Positions 1-8,052 of a stretch of DNA of 64,000 nucleotides are shown in pieces (positions within the stretch are counted from its first letter, which is position 1; the number at the start of each line of letters is the position of its first letter). The notes under the pieces are model-generated. The model ran no database searches and was not told the DNA's origin. It saw only the letters and a program-made list of their open reading frames with translations. This DNA comes from Hymenobacter perfusus. GTDB taxonomy: Bacteria; Bacteroidota; Bacteroidia; Cytophagales; Hymenobacteraceae. The stretch lies in assembly GCF_003944765.1 (NCBI RefSeq), contig NZ_RWIU01000002.1, positions 124,001 through 188,000 on the forward strand. The letters are read 5' to 3'. Made by a program: the position numbers and the translations under genes.

Positions 1-1
1 C

Positions 2-1672
2 GGCAAAATTGCCGTGCGGCACGCCCGGGGCGTGTACGGCCCGGCAGCTGCCCCTGCGGCGCAGGTAGGAAACGCGGATTTTCTATTCCAGGATGTGCGC
101 CTCAGTGCGGCCGGCGCGGCCGACTCCGGTCGTATTGGGTACGCGGCGGCCGTGGCAGTACAGGCCCGCAACCTCAGGGCGCAGGTGCCCGGCCATCGGC
201 TGCACCTGCGCCGCCTGGTGGCCGCCTCCGGGTCGCGGCGGCTGGAGGCCGATTCCCTTACCATTCATCCGCTGCAACGCATTACTTCCCAGCGAAGTCG
301 CAACGTGCGGGTGAGCCTGGTTTTGCCCCGGCTGGTACTGACCGGGCTCCATGCCGCTGGCCTCGCGCGCCGGCAGTTCCGGGCCGATTCGTTGCGGCTT
401 TCCTCGCCCCGGATGGCCCTGACGCTGCCTGCCCGCCAGCCACCCGCGCTGCACGAAGCACTCCGCCCGTATCTGCGGCAGTGCCAGCTACAGACCTTGG
501 CAGTTACCGATGCACAACTGCGGATAGCCGGTACGGAGCTGGCCCCGGCCGTGGCCGATGTGCACATCACCGGTTCCCGGGTGCAGGTGCTGCCCCACGT
601 CGGCCGGCCGGTGGGCATGTATTACGCGCAGGCCTGGCAGGTACACACCGGCCGCGCCACGGCCACGCTCAACGCGCCCTACTACCACCTGGCCTGGCAG
701 CGGCTGCGTGCCGACACGCGGGCCGGCCGGTTGCAGCTGACGAACGTACTGCTGCTGCCTACCATGTCAGTGGTGAAGCTGGCGCAGAGCAAGGGGCACC
801 AGGCGGCCCACGTAACGGCCCGTATCCCTGAGCTGGCATTTACCGGGCTCGATTTTCCGGCGGCCCTGAACCAGGCGCAGCTGCGGGCTAGTACGCTTAC
901 GCTGCAGGCTCCCCGCGTCAGCACCCGAAGCGACGGACGCTTCCCGATCAACCCGGCTATTTCCCACGTGACGCCCGAGGCCCTGGGGCGGGTGCCGTTG
1001 CGGTTTACCCTGCAGCAGCTGCAGGTCCGGCAGGCCACCATCACTATGCTCTACCGGTCGCCCCGCAGCCCGCAGCCCGGCACCCTGCAGATAACCCGGT
1101 TTGCCGGCACGCTGCGCAACATCAGCAATGACCCGCGCCGCATGAATGCCGCGCACCCCCTTACCGGGGAGGCCAGCGGCCGGCTCCAGGATCAGTGCCT
1201 GGCCCGCCTGACACTGCGGGCAAATCTGCTGGACCCGGCCGGGCGGCATACCGTCACGGGTGTTTTCGGGGAGGCTCCGTTAGCCATTCTGAATGCCATG
1301 ACGGTGCCAACCCGGGGCCTGGGTTTCAAAAGCGGCCAGATAAACAGGATTCGTTTTCAGATGGCGCTAAGTCAGACTGCCGCCGAGGGCACGATGTGGG
1401 GGCACTACACCGATCTGAAGCTGCAGCTGCTCAACCGGCAGAACAAACCGGGCCTGCTGCACCGCGCCGAGACTTCCCTGGTCAACGGCATTTTCATTCG
1501 GGACAACAACCCCCGGCGGCCAGGCCAGCCGCTGCAGCCAGGGCGGATGAGCTCGGGGCGGGAGCGGCGTTTCTCGGTGTTTTCGCTGTGGCGGCAGGGA
1601 CTGGTGAGCGGCCTGCTGAACAGCGCCGGAGTGCCCTCGGGACTGGCCAAAAAGCTCAGCGAAGGAGAATAG
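2..1672 (+). CDS. C-terminal part of a large AsmA/DUF748-like protein (5' truncated)
   Basis: The reading frame is open from the first bases of the window, so the start lies upstream; about 557 residues are visible. The protein is rich in short alternating hydrophobic and polar stretches (for example residues running LRASTLTLQAPRV and LQQLQVRQATITMLY) that resemble the repetitive beta-strands of AsmA/TamB/DUF748-type envelope proteins. The end, with SLVNGIFIRDNNP and a hydrophobic segment near SLWRQGLVSGLLNSAGV, is also like the C-termini of such proteins. No catalytic motif is visible. The family assignment is an inference from composition and pattern; the function is unknown. The stop codon is embedded in the first arm of a bidirectional terminator hairpin. 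Confidence 0.6.
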   Translation, partial: GKIAVRHARGVYGPAAAPAAQVGNADFLFQDVRLSAAGAADSGRIGYAAAVAVQARNLRAQVPGHRLHLRRLVAASGSRRLEADSLTIHPLQRITSQRSRNVRVSLVLPRLVLTGLHAAGLARRQFRADSLRLSSPRMALTLPARQPPALHEALRPYLRQCQLQTLAVTDAQLRIAGTELAPAVADVHITGSRVQVLPHVGRPVGMYYAQAWQVHTGRATATLNAPYYHLAWQRLRADTRAGRLQLTNVLLLPTMSVVKLAQSKGHQAAHVTARIPELAFTGLDFPAALNQAQLRASTLTLQAPRVSTRSDGRFPINPAISHVTPEALGRVPLRFTLQQLQVRQATITMLYRSPRSPQPGTLQITRFAGTLRNISNDPRRMNAAHPLTGEASGRLQDQCLARLTLRANLLDPAGRHTVTGVFGEAPLAILNAMTVPTRGLGFKSGQINRIRFQMALSQTAAEGTMWGHYTDLKLQLLNRQNKPGLLHRAETSLVNGIFIRDNNPRRPGQPLQPGRMSSGRERRFSVFSLWRQGLVSGLLNSAGVPSGLAKKLSEGE

Positions 1673-1717
1673 CCCGTTACGCTGCCCGGGCAAAAGCCGG
1701 TGGAGCGTAACGGGCTA
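1670..1717. terminator. Bidirectional hairpin terminator
   Basis: A 14-bp perfect stem (TAGCCCGTTACGCT at 1670-1683 pairing with 1704-1717) closes a 20-nt loop. It lies between two convergent genes and overlaps the stop codon of the upstream plus-strand gene. Confidence 0.7.
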
Positions 1718-1739
1718 TCAGGCAAAAAAGCGGGCCGGG

Positions 1740-2747
1740 TTAGAACTTCACCCGGGCAATGGTGAATACCGACACGGGCGGGTTCTGGTTGGCCTGCAGT
1801 GCGTTGAGGTTGGAGTACAGCACGTAGCTGTCGGCGCCCTCGCGGCGGGCCAGGGTAGTCGGGTACTGCGGCGGCGTAGTGAACGTGCCCGATACCGTTG
1901 CCGTGGCCCAGGCATCGGCCGAGGTGAGCCGGTACACTTTGGCCTGGGCGTTGGTTACCACCTGCAGCGTGTTGTTATCCTGCAGCAGCAGGCCATCGGC
2001 CCCCATCAGATTCTGGGCGCTGGCTACCTTGCTGAAAGCCGTAGGGTTGGTCAGCGGGACCTTGAACAGCACCCCTTCGTTGGACTTAGCCACCAGCAGA
2101 TACCCATCCGGATGGTACACAATACCGTTGAGGCCAAACCCCCCGGCCGGCGCGGCCAGCTGCGCATTTTCCAGAAAAATGGTAGCCACGCCCTGCACAT
2201 CCACTTTGTAGATAATAGGCGAAAAGCTGTCGGTGACGTACGCGTTGCCCTGCGCATCCACGGCAATGTCGTTGGCAAAGTGGTTCTGGCCGGGGCGCAG
2301 GGCCCCCAGGTCGGTGTAACTGAGGCGCTGGCCGTTGGCGCGGTTGAAGCTGGCCAGGCCGGCCAGCTTGCGTTGCGTGGCGGTGGAAGTACGCGCCGTG
2401 TTATAGCCCGGGTCAGACACTGCTACCAGCAGCCGGTTACGGCCCTCATCCAGCCGCATCCCAATGGTGGAAACCAGCACGGCATCATCGGCAAACTGCG
2501 CGTAGGTGCCGTCGTCCTTCACCTGCCCGATGGCTCCGCGCGTTTGGGAGCTCACGAAAAAGCGGTTGTCGGTGGCATCATATTGTACGCCTTCGGGGTA
2601 GAGGCCGGCCTGGGTGAAGGCTACCGCGTCGGGCAGGCCGGGAGAGGCGGTATCGTCGTCGTCGTTGGAGCAGGCGGGTGCCAGCAGGGCCGTAAGCAGG
2701 AGGGCGGCCAGGGTACGAACCGGAAAAGCAGGAAGAGAAGCAAGCAT
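1740..2747 (-). CDS. NHL/SMP-30-like beta-propeller lipoprotein
   Basis: A 335-residue secreted lipoprotein. The start at 2747 gives a clean signal (MLASLPAFPVRTLAALLLTALLAPAC) with a lipobox LAPAC followed by an acidic SNDDDD stretch. An upstream in-frame ATG at 2771 would add eight residues before the signal. The mature part has repeats of the type NDIAVDAQGNAYVTDSF, LNGIVYHPDGYLLVAKS and GADGLLLQDNNTLQVV, the pattern of SMP-30/gluconolactonase and NHL six-bladed propellers. The best guess is a periplasmic or surface sugar-lactone hydrolase-like or scaffold propeller; no metal ligands can be assigned with certainty. It converges on the AsmA-like gene through a shared terminator. Confidence 0.75.
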   Translation of the reverse strand: MLASLPAFPVRTLAALLLTALLAPACSNDDDDTASPGLPDAVAFTQAGLYPEGVQYDATDNRFFVSSQTRGAIGQVKDDGTYAQFADDAVLVSTIGMRLDEGRNRLLVAVSDPGYNTARTSTATQRKLAGLASFNRANGQRLSYTDLGALRPGQNHFANDIAVDAQGNAYVTDSFSPIIYKVDVQGVATIFLENAQLAAPAGGFGLNGIVYHPDGYLLVAKSNEGVLFKVPLTNPTAFSKVASAQNLMGADGLLLQDNNTLQVVTNAQAKVYRLTSADAWATATVSGTFTTPPQYPTTLARREGADSYVLYSNLNALQANQNPPVSVFTIARVKF

Positions 2748-2810
2748 GACGTGGAAAGAATGTGTGTACATGCGTGCTTACGGCGCACGCTCGGCTTCGC
2801 CCGTGTAGAA

Positions 2811-3230
2811 TTATGCCGACATCGGCGGCCCCGATACCTGCTGCTGCCGGAGCCAGTAGTAGGCAGTGGCCAGATCATCAAAGGACGCTACCGTGGGGTT
2901 GGCCAGATACTGCACAATGGCTTCTGAGGCCCGGCGCTGCGGAAAAGTGGGAGCGTATACCCAGGCCATGTAGTGCAGGCCCGCTGCATGCATTGCCTGC
3001 AGCCAGCTGATACCCCACTCCGTTACCTGAAAGGATGGGTGCGTGATGTTGGAGTTGTCATTGAGCAGCTTGGCTACGGGCCGCTGCCGAATCACCCCCG
3101 ATATCAGAAGGCAGCCCTGCCGCGTCGAGTCTTGGTCATGCACGCCCTGCCAGTTCACGTACAGCCACTGGTTGTCGTGGTCGTAGCTGATGGTTAGTTG
3201 TGGTAGTTCCAGGATAGGTTCGAGTTGCAT
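2811..3230 (-). CDS. Small STAS/SpoIIAA-like hypothetical protein
   Basis: The start at 3230 gives 139 residues (MQLEPILELPQLTISYDHDN). The pattern is a beta-hairpin start (LTISYDHDNQWLYVNWQG), then VAKLLNDNSNI, then WLQAMHAAGLHYMAWVYAP, and an end FDDLATAYYWLRQQ. This alternation of strands and helices resembles SpoIIAA/STAS-like single-domain proteins that are common as hypothetical proteins in Hymenobacter-type genomes. There is no signal peptide, so it is probably cytoplasmic. The fold is inferred and no partner is visible nearby. Confidence 0.6.
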   Translation of the reverse strand: MQLEPILELPQLTISYDHDNQWLYVNWQGVHDQDSTRQGCLLISGVIRQRPVAKLLNDNSNITHPSFQVTEWGISWLQAMHAAGLHYMAWVYAPTFPQRRASEAIVQYLANPTVASFDDLATAYYWLRQQQVSGPPMSA

Positions 3231-3432
3231 AGCGTCGGGTAGAGCAGCAAGGGCGGGATACGGGGGCAGAACGAGCAAATAGCAGTTGGCAAAACGATGG
3301 TCCGGCAGACCTTGTTGCCTGAAATGCGCTTAGCCAATAACAGGTTTGGGACTAATCATGTGTAGAGACACGAGATGACGTGCGGTAGGCAATAAATACG
3401 TGACCTGCCTCCGGTTAGATGTATTTCCCTGC

Positions 3433-3440
3433 TACCTTGG
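3433..3440 (+). promoter_or_regulatory. Possible -7 element of the amidase gene
   Basis: TACCTTGG, one position off the Bacteroidota TAnnTTTG consensus, lies 30 bp before the chosen amidase start. Weak evidence. Confidence 0.3.
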
Positions 3441-3469
3441 AAAACCAAACCTGCCTCTTCCCGCACCTC

Positions 3470-5095
3470 ATGAACCGCCGAATATTTTTGCGCAACGGCT
3501 CCCTCGCCGGCCTCGCCCTTTCCACCGTTTCCCTCGCCGCCTGCTCCACCGGCTCCGATAAACCCGCCGCTCCGGCCGCTGATGCCGGTCCCGACACCGG
3601 CTTCGAGCTGCACGAAGCCACCGTGGCCGACTTGCAGGAGAAAATGAAAAGCGGGCAGCTCACGGCCCGCCGCATCACGGAGCTATACCTGCAGCGCATC
3701 GAACAGCTCGATAAAGCCGGCCCAAAGCTCCACGCCGTGCTCGAAATCAACCCCGACGCCCTGAAGCTGGCCGACCAGCTGGACGAGGAGCGCAAAAACG
3801 GTAAGCTGCGCGGCCCGCTACACGGTATTCCGGTGCTCATCAAAGACAACATCGACACCGCCGACCAGCAGCAGACTACCGCCGGCTCCCTGGCCTTGGC
3901 TGGCCACAAGGCCCGCCAGGACGCTTTTATCGTGCAGAAGCTGCGGGCGGCCGGGGCCATTGTGCTGGGCAAAACCAACCTGAGCGAGTGGGCCAACTTC
4001 CGTTCCACGCGCAGTACCAGCGGCTGGAGCAGCCGGGGCGGCCAGACCAAGAACCCCTACATTCTCGACCGCACGCCCAGCGGCAGTAGCTCCGGCTCGG
4101 GCGCGGCGGCGGCGGCCAATTTCTGCGCCCTGGCCATCGGCACCGAGACGGATGGCTCCATCGTGTCGCCGGCCTCGTGCTGCGGGCTGGTGGGCCTAAA
4201 GCCCACGGTGGGCCTGTGGAGTCGCGCGGGCATCATCCCCATTTCGGCCACCCAGGATACGGCCGGCCCCATGACGCGTACCGTCCGCGACGCGGCTATT
4301 CTGTTGGGTGCGCTGGCTGGCGAGGATGCCCGGGATGCCGTGACCAGGGAAAGCACCGGCAAAATTCAGCCCGATTACACGAAGTTTCTGACGGCGGACG
4401 GCCTCAAAGGCAAACGTCTCGGGGTGGAGAAAGGCCATCTGAAAGGCTCCTCCGACGCCATTGCGCTGCTGAACGCGGCCCTGGAAGTGCTGAAAGCCCA
4501 GGGGGCTACCATCGTGGAGGTGGAAGTGGAAAAGCAGACCGACCCGCTGGGCGAGGCCGAGTACGACGTGCTGCTTTACGAGTTCAAGGATGGGGTGAAC
4601 AAGTACCTGGCTACGGCCGGGGCGAGCGTCAAAACCCTCACCGATGTCATTCGCTTCAACACCGCCAACAAACCGAAATCCATGCCCTTCTTCCAGCAGG
4701 AAATTCTGGAAGCGTCCGACAAGCTGGAAGGCCTGAGCAGCCCCAAGTACCAGGCCGCGCTGCGGAAGTCGCACGAAGGAGCCCGCGCCGCCCTGGATGG
4801 CGTGCTGCGCGAAAACAAGCTCGATGGCATCGTGGCCATTACCAACGCCCCCGCCCGCTGCATCGATTTGATTAACGGGGACGGGGGCGGCGGCCCGGGG
4901 TTTTCGTCGCCGGCGGCTATGGCCGGCTACCCGCACATTACGGTGCCCATGGGCCAAGCGTACGGCCTGCCGGTGGGCCTCTCGTTTGTGGGCGGTGCCT
5001 ACCAGGAAGGGCCGTTGCTGACGCTGGCCTATGCCTACGAGCAGGCCTCTAAAAAGCGGGTTGCTCCGGAATTCAAAGCCCCGTTTGTGGGGTAG
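3470..5095 (+). CDS. Amidase-signature family hydrolase, Tat-type lipoprotein
   Basis: A 541-residue member of the amidase signature family, which hydrolyses amides through a Ser-cisSer-Lys triad. The lysine is in IPVLIKDNID (about residue 125), the cis-serine in TPSGSSSGSG (about 206) and the nucleophile in TETDGSIVSPASCCG (about 230), followed by GLVGLKPT. I chose the ATG at 3470 because it begins MNRRIFLRNGSLAGLALSTV, with a twin-arginine motif followed by a lipobox SLAAC. The upstream ATG at 3419 would bury this signal. Export makes a role in GatCAB tRNA amidation unlikely; the substrate is unknown. A long hairpin terminator follows. Confidence 0.88.
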   Translation: MNRRIFLRNGSLAGLALSTVSLAACSTGSDKPAAPAADAGPDTGFELHEATVADLQEKMKSGQLTARRITELYLQRIEQLDKAGPKLHAVLEINPDALKLADQLDEERKNGKLRGPLHGIPVLIKDNIDTADQQQTTAGSLALAGHKARQDAFIVQKLRAAGAIVLGKTNLSEWANFRSTRSTSGWSSRGGQTKNPYILDRTPSGSSSGSGAAAAANFCALAIGTETDGSIVSPASCCGLVGLKPTVGLWSRAGIIPISATQDTAGPMTRTVRDAAILLGALAGEDARDAVTRESTGKIQPDYTKFLTADGLKGKRLGVEKGHLKGSSDAIALLNAALEVLKAQGATIVEVEVEKQTDPLGEAEYDVLLYEFKDGVNKYLATAGASVKTLTDVIRFNTANKPKSMPFFQQEILEASDKLEGLSSPKYQAALRKSHEGARAALDGVLRENKLDGIVAITNAPARCIDLINGDGGGGPGFSSPAAMAGYPHITVPMGQAYGLPVGLSFVGGAYQEGPLLTLAYAYEQASKKRVAPEFKAPFVG

Positions 5096-5130
5096 ACTCA
5101 CTCCGGCATCCATATGTGCAGCACCCAGGT

Positions 5131-5181
5131 CCGGCGGCGGCTTCGGGTGGTAGTTAAGCTACCGTCTGGAGCCGCCGCCGG
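5131..5181 (+). terminator. Hairpin terminator after the amidase gene
   Basis: CCGGCGGCGGCT at 5131-5142 pairs with AGCCGCCGCCGG at 5170-5181. The inner part (GGTAG / CTACC) extends the stem imperfectly around a TTAAG loop. No long T-run follows. Confidence 0.6.
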
Positions 5182-5557
5182 CTGCGTCGGACAGGCTAGG
5201 AAGACCAGATTTTTACTTGTTTTTTAAGTGGGCGACAGGGGTGCCAGGTCGCGGGCTTAGTTGGTGGAAAGAGCCAAGAAGGGGATTTTTCCGGGTGTGC
5301 CGTAGGTGTTTCGCTCACCGCCGCCGCCGGGAAGGCGCGGGTACCGGGCTTTGGAAATTGCGCGGGAAGCTGACTTATTTGAGCCGTATATCCCTGATGC
5401 AAAGCTGCCTGCGGTAGCCCGCTTAGGGTGGTTGCTCTACATCGGTGCAGATTATAGCCGGCCCGATGGTACCGGCCTCCCGTTGCCGCTGCCTCCCGGG
5501 CCGGGCGGGTCTGCCTCGCTCTTTCGAATACCCTACCACCACAACCTTTCTACACCC
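5182..5557 (+). other. Gene-free interval before the metalloprotease gene
   Basis: About 376 bp between the amidase terminator and the metalloprotease start. An open frame continues upstream from the protease gene to about 5306, but the signal peptide starts only at 5558, so this stretch is more likely a long leader or decayed sequence. I see no convincing promoter. Confidence 0.5.
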
Positions 5558-7993
5558 ATGAAAAGACTGTATTCCTACGGGATAGGCACGGCCCTGCTGT
5601 TGGGCAGCCTGCCCGCCCTGGCCCAGAACCGGCCCGCCGGCCCGGCGTATTCCCTCGGTAGCAGCCAGGCCCTGGTGCAGCAGCTCGAAACCCAGGTTGC
5701 CGCCGATGCCGCCCGCCGCCAGCGCCCCACCGTGGCGTTACGGGTATCGGCCGCCACGGCCTTTACCGGCAAAGTCAACTTCCGCCAGGACCTCAGTAAA
5801 ACCGGAGAATACGTGGTGGGGGAAATCCAGGATGTTCCTAATTCCTCCTTCTTCCTGCGGATTGAAGGCGCAGCCGTGGAAGGTAATATCCTGCTGAAAA
5901 ACACGAAGCAGGCCTACCGGTATTCGGCGGATAAGAAGGGCAGGGTGATAGTGCAGGAGGTGGATATCGACAAGGTTATCTGCCTCGACTACAACAAGCC
6001 CGTGGGCTACCGTGACCCGGTGCCCTCGCCCGCTACGGCCAACCGGGCGGCAGTGGTGTCGCTGCAGAGCTACCCCGGGGCCCGGGGCTGCATCATGCTC
6101 GACTTTGATGGGTACTACGTACCGGCCGGTGGCCGCTGGAACAACGGCAACCCCATCAACGCGGCCGGCTCCGGCATGAGCGACGCCGCTATCCAGGAGT
6201 TCTGGGAGGTGGTCAGCGAAGATTACCGGCCCTTCAGCATGAACGTCACGACCGACGAGAATGTGTTTAACTCCTACCCCAAGAACATGCGCATGCGGTG
6301 CGTGGTGACGCCCACCAACACGGCAGCCCCGGGCGCGGGTGGGGTGGCCTACATCGGGGCCTTCAGCCAGAACACCGACGAGCCGTGCTGGGTGTTCGTA
6401 CTGGCGGGTAAATCGGGCGGCGACGCAGCTTCCCACGAGGTGGGCCATACGATGGGCCTGGGCCACGATGGCCGTAACAACCCCGCCGAAGGCTATTATA
6501 CCGGCCAGGACAACTCGGGCCCCTGGGCTCCCATTATGGGTGCTGGCTATTACAAACCGGTGGCGCAGTGGAGCCGGGGCGAATACAACCGAGCCAACAA
6601 CCAGGAAGATGACCTGGCAATTCTGGCTAGTACCACCTGGAACGTGGGCTACCGCAATGATGACCACAGCAACGGCCTGGCCGGGGCCACGGCGTTGGCC
6701 CGGAGCGGCAACAGCCTGTCTGGCTCGGGCATTATTGAGCGAACCGTTGATCAGGATTACTTCTCCTTTTCCACCAGCGGCGGCGCGGTTACTCTTAACC
6801 TGAGCACAGTAGGCCGGCACGGCAACCTGGATATCGTGGGCCGCCTGTTCAACAGCAGCGGCGGCCTCGTGGGTGCCTATGATACCCAAGGCAGCCTCAG
6901 TACCACGCTTAGTGCCAACCTGGCCGCGGGCACCTACTACCTGCAGATTGACGGCACCAGCTTCGGCAACCCCGCTACCGATGGCTATTCCGACTATGCC
7001 TCGCTGGGCACGTTCAGCATCTCGGGTACGGCTCCGGCCGCTGTCAGTGGCGTGGCTACCGTCTTCAAGGACTGCAACTACACGGGCACGGCCGTAAGCC
7101 TGCCCGTGGGCGACTACAACCTGGCCGCCATGCAGGCCCGGGGGATTCTCAATGACGATATTTCATCCCTGACCGTGAACGGTGGCTACCAGGTGGTACT
7201 GTACGAAAACGACAACTTCACCGGTACGTCGCTCACCATTACGGGGGGCAATACCTGCCTGGTGGGCAACACGCTGGGTACGGGCAACTGGAACGACAAA
7301 GCTACCTCGCTGCGGGTGCAGCCGGCCAGTAGCGCATTCAGCGTGACCTTGCAGGCCGAAGCCGCCAGCGTAAACAGCGGCATGACCGTGGAAGCCTGCT
7401 CGGAAGGTGGCCAGAACGTGGGCTACGTGGACGCGGGCGACTATCTGGTGTGGAACGGCATCAATTTCCCTGCTTCCGGTACCTATACCATCGAGTACCG
7501 CGTGGCCAGCCCTTCGGGCGGGACCATTTCGGCGGATCTGAACGCGGGCGGTATTCAGTTCGGCAACTCGGCCATTCCCGGCACCGGCGGCTGGCAGAAC
7601 TGGGCCACCGTATCCAAAACGGTAACTATCAATGCTGGGACCTACAACTTCGGTATCTATGCCCAAACCGGCGGCTGGAACCTCAACTGGGTGCGCATTA
7701 CCAAAGCCGGTACCGCCCGCATGGCATCAGTAGCCGCCTCCGATGTCAGCCTGGGTGATGCGGCCGAGGTCCTAGAGCTCTACCCTAACCCGGTAACGGA
7801 CCGGCTGCTGCTGCGCGCGGCGCAGGACCTGACCGGCAGTCAGTACCAGATTCTGGACAGCTGGGGCCGGCCGGTACTTAGCGGGGCCGGGGGCACAGGT
7901 AGCATTGATGTATCGGGCCTGAAACCGGGAATGTACGTGCTGCGGCTACTTACCGCCGACAAGGAGCCGGTGACGCGCCGCTTCCAGAAATAG
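5558..7993 (+). CDS. Secreted metzincin-type zinc metalloprotease with PPC, crystallin-like, CBM6-like and T9SS domains
   Basis: An 811-residue modular secreted protease. The start at 5558 gives the signal MKRLYSYGIGTALLLGSLPALAQ. A catalytic domain carries the metzincin zinc site HEVGHTMGLGHD (residues 293-304, ligands H293, H297, H303, base E294) and a Met-turn at about M327 (PIMGAGYY). A PPC-like domain follows (about 372-491), then a beta/gamma-crystallin-like module (about 499-589), then a CBM6-like module (about 595-717, AEAASVNSG...VDAGDYLVW). The end (about 738-811, LELYPNPVTDRLLL to MYVLRLLTADKEPVTRRFQK) is a type A T9SS sorting domain, so the product is probably carried across the outer membrane. 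It may act with the neighbouring glucanase on polymer-rich prey or cell walls; this is inferred from modules and proximity. Confidence 0.9.
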   Translation: MKRLYSYGIGTALLLGSLPALAQNRPAGPAYSLGSSQALVQQLETQVAADAARRQRPTVALRVSAATAFTGKVNFRQDLSKTGEYVVGEIQDVPNSSFFLRIEGAAVEGNILLKNTKQAYRYSADKKGRVIVQEVDIDKVICLDYNKPVGYRDPVPSPATANRAAVVSLQSYPGARGCIMLDFDGYYVPAGGRWNNGNPINAAGSGMSDAAIQEFWEVVSEDYRPFSMNVTTDENVFNSYPKNMRMRCVVTPTNTAAPGAGGVAYIGAFSQNTDEPCWVFVLAGKSGGDAASHEVGHTMGLGHDGRNNPAEGYYTGQDNSGPWAPIMGAGYYKPVAQWSRGEYNRANNQEDDLAILASTTWNVGYRNDDHSNGLAGATALARSGNSLSGSGIIERTVDQDYFSFSTSGGAVTLNLSTVGRHGNLDIVGRLFNSSGGLVGAYDTQGSLSTTLSANLAAGTYYLQIDGTSFGNPATDGYSDYASLGTFSISGTAPAAVSGVATVFKDCNYTGTAVSLPVGDYNLAAMQARGILNDDISSLTVNGGYQVVLYENDNFTGTSLTITGGNTCLVGNTLGTGNWNDKATSLRVQPASSAFSVTLQAEAASVNSGMTVEACSEGGQNVGYVDAGDYLVWNGINFPASGTYTIEYRVASPSGGTISADLNAGGIQFGNSAIPGTGGWQNWATVSKTVTINAGTYNFGIYAQTGGWNLNWVRITKAGTARMASVAASDVSLGDAAEVLELYPNPVTDRLLLRAAQDLTGSQYQILDSWGRPVLSGAGGTGSIDVSGLKPGMYVLRLLTADKEPVTRRFQK

Positions 7994-8007
7994 TCAGCAT
8001 CCACTTC

Positions 8008-8045
8008 AGCGGGTAAGGTCAGATGGCCTTGCCCGCTGTCTTTTA
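8008..8045 (+). terminator. Hairpin terminator after the metalloprotease gene
   Basis: AGCGGGTAAGG pairs with CCTTGCCCGCT (one G:U pair) around an 8-nt loop, followed by TGTCTTTT. It lies in the 59-bp gap before the glucanase gene, so the two cargo genes may have separate transcription, at least in part. Confidence 0.65.
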
Positions 8046-8052
8046 TCAGCCC

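Noticed and set aside
3361..3420. Possible degenerate GTAGAGAC half-repeat near 3361
   Set aside because: GTAGAGACACGAG resembles a REPIN arm but has no partner or palindrome, so it is too weak to list.
5306..5557. Extended N-terminus of the metalloprotease
   Set aside because: The 84-residue extension has no family resemblance and would place the signal peptide internally.
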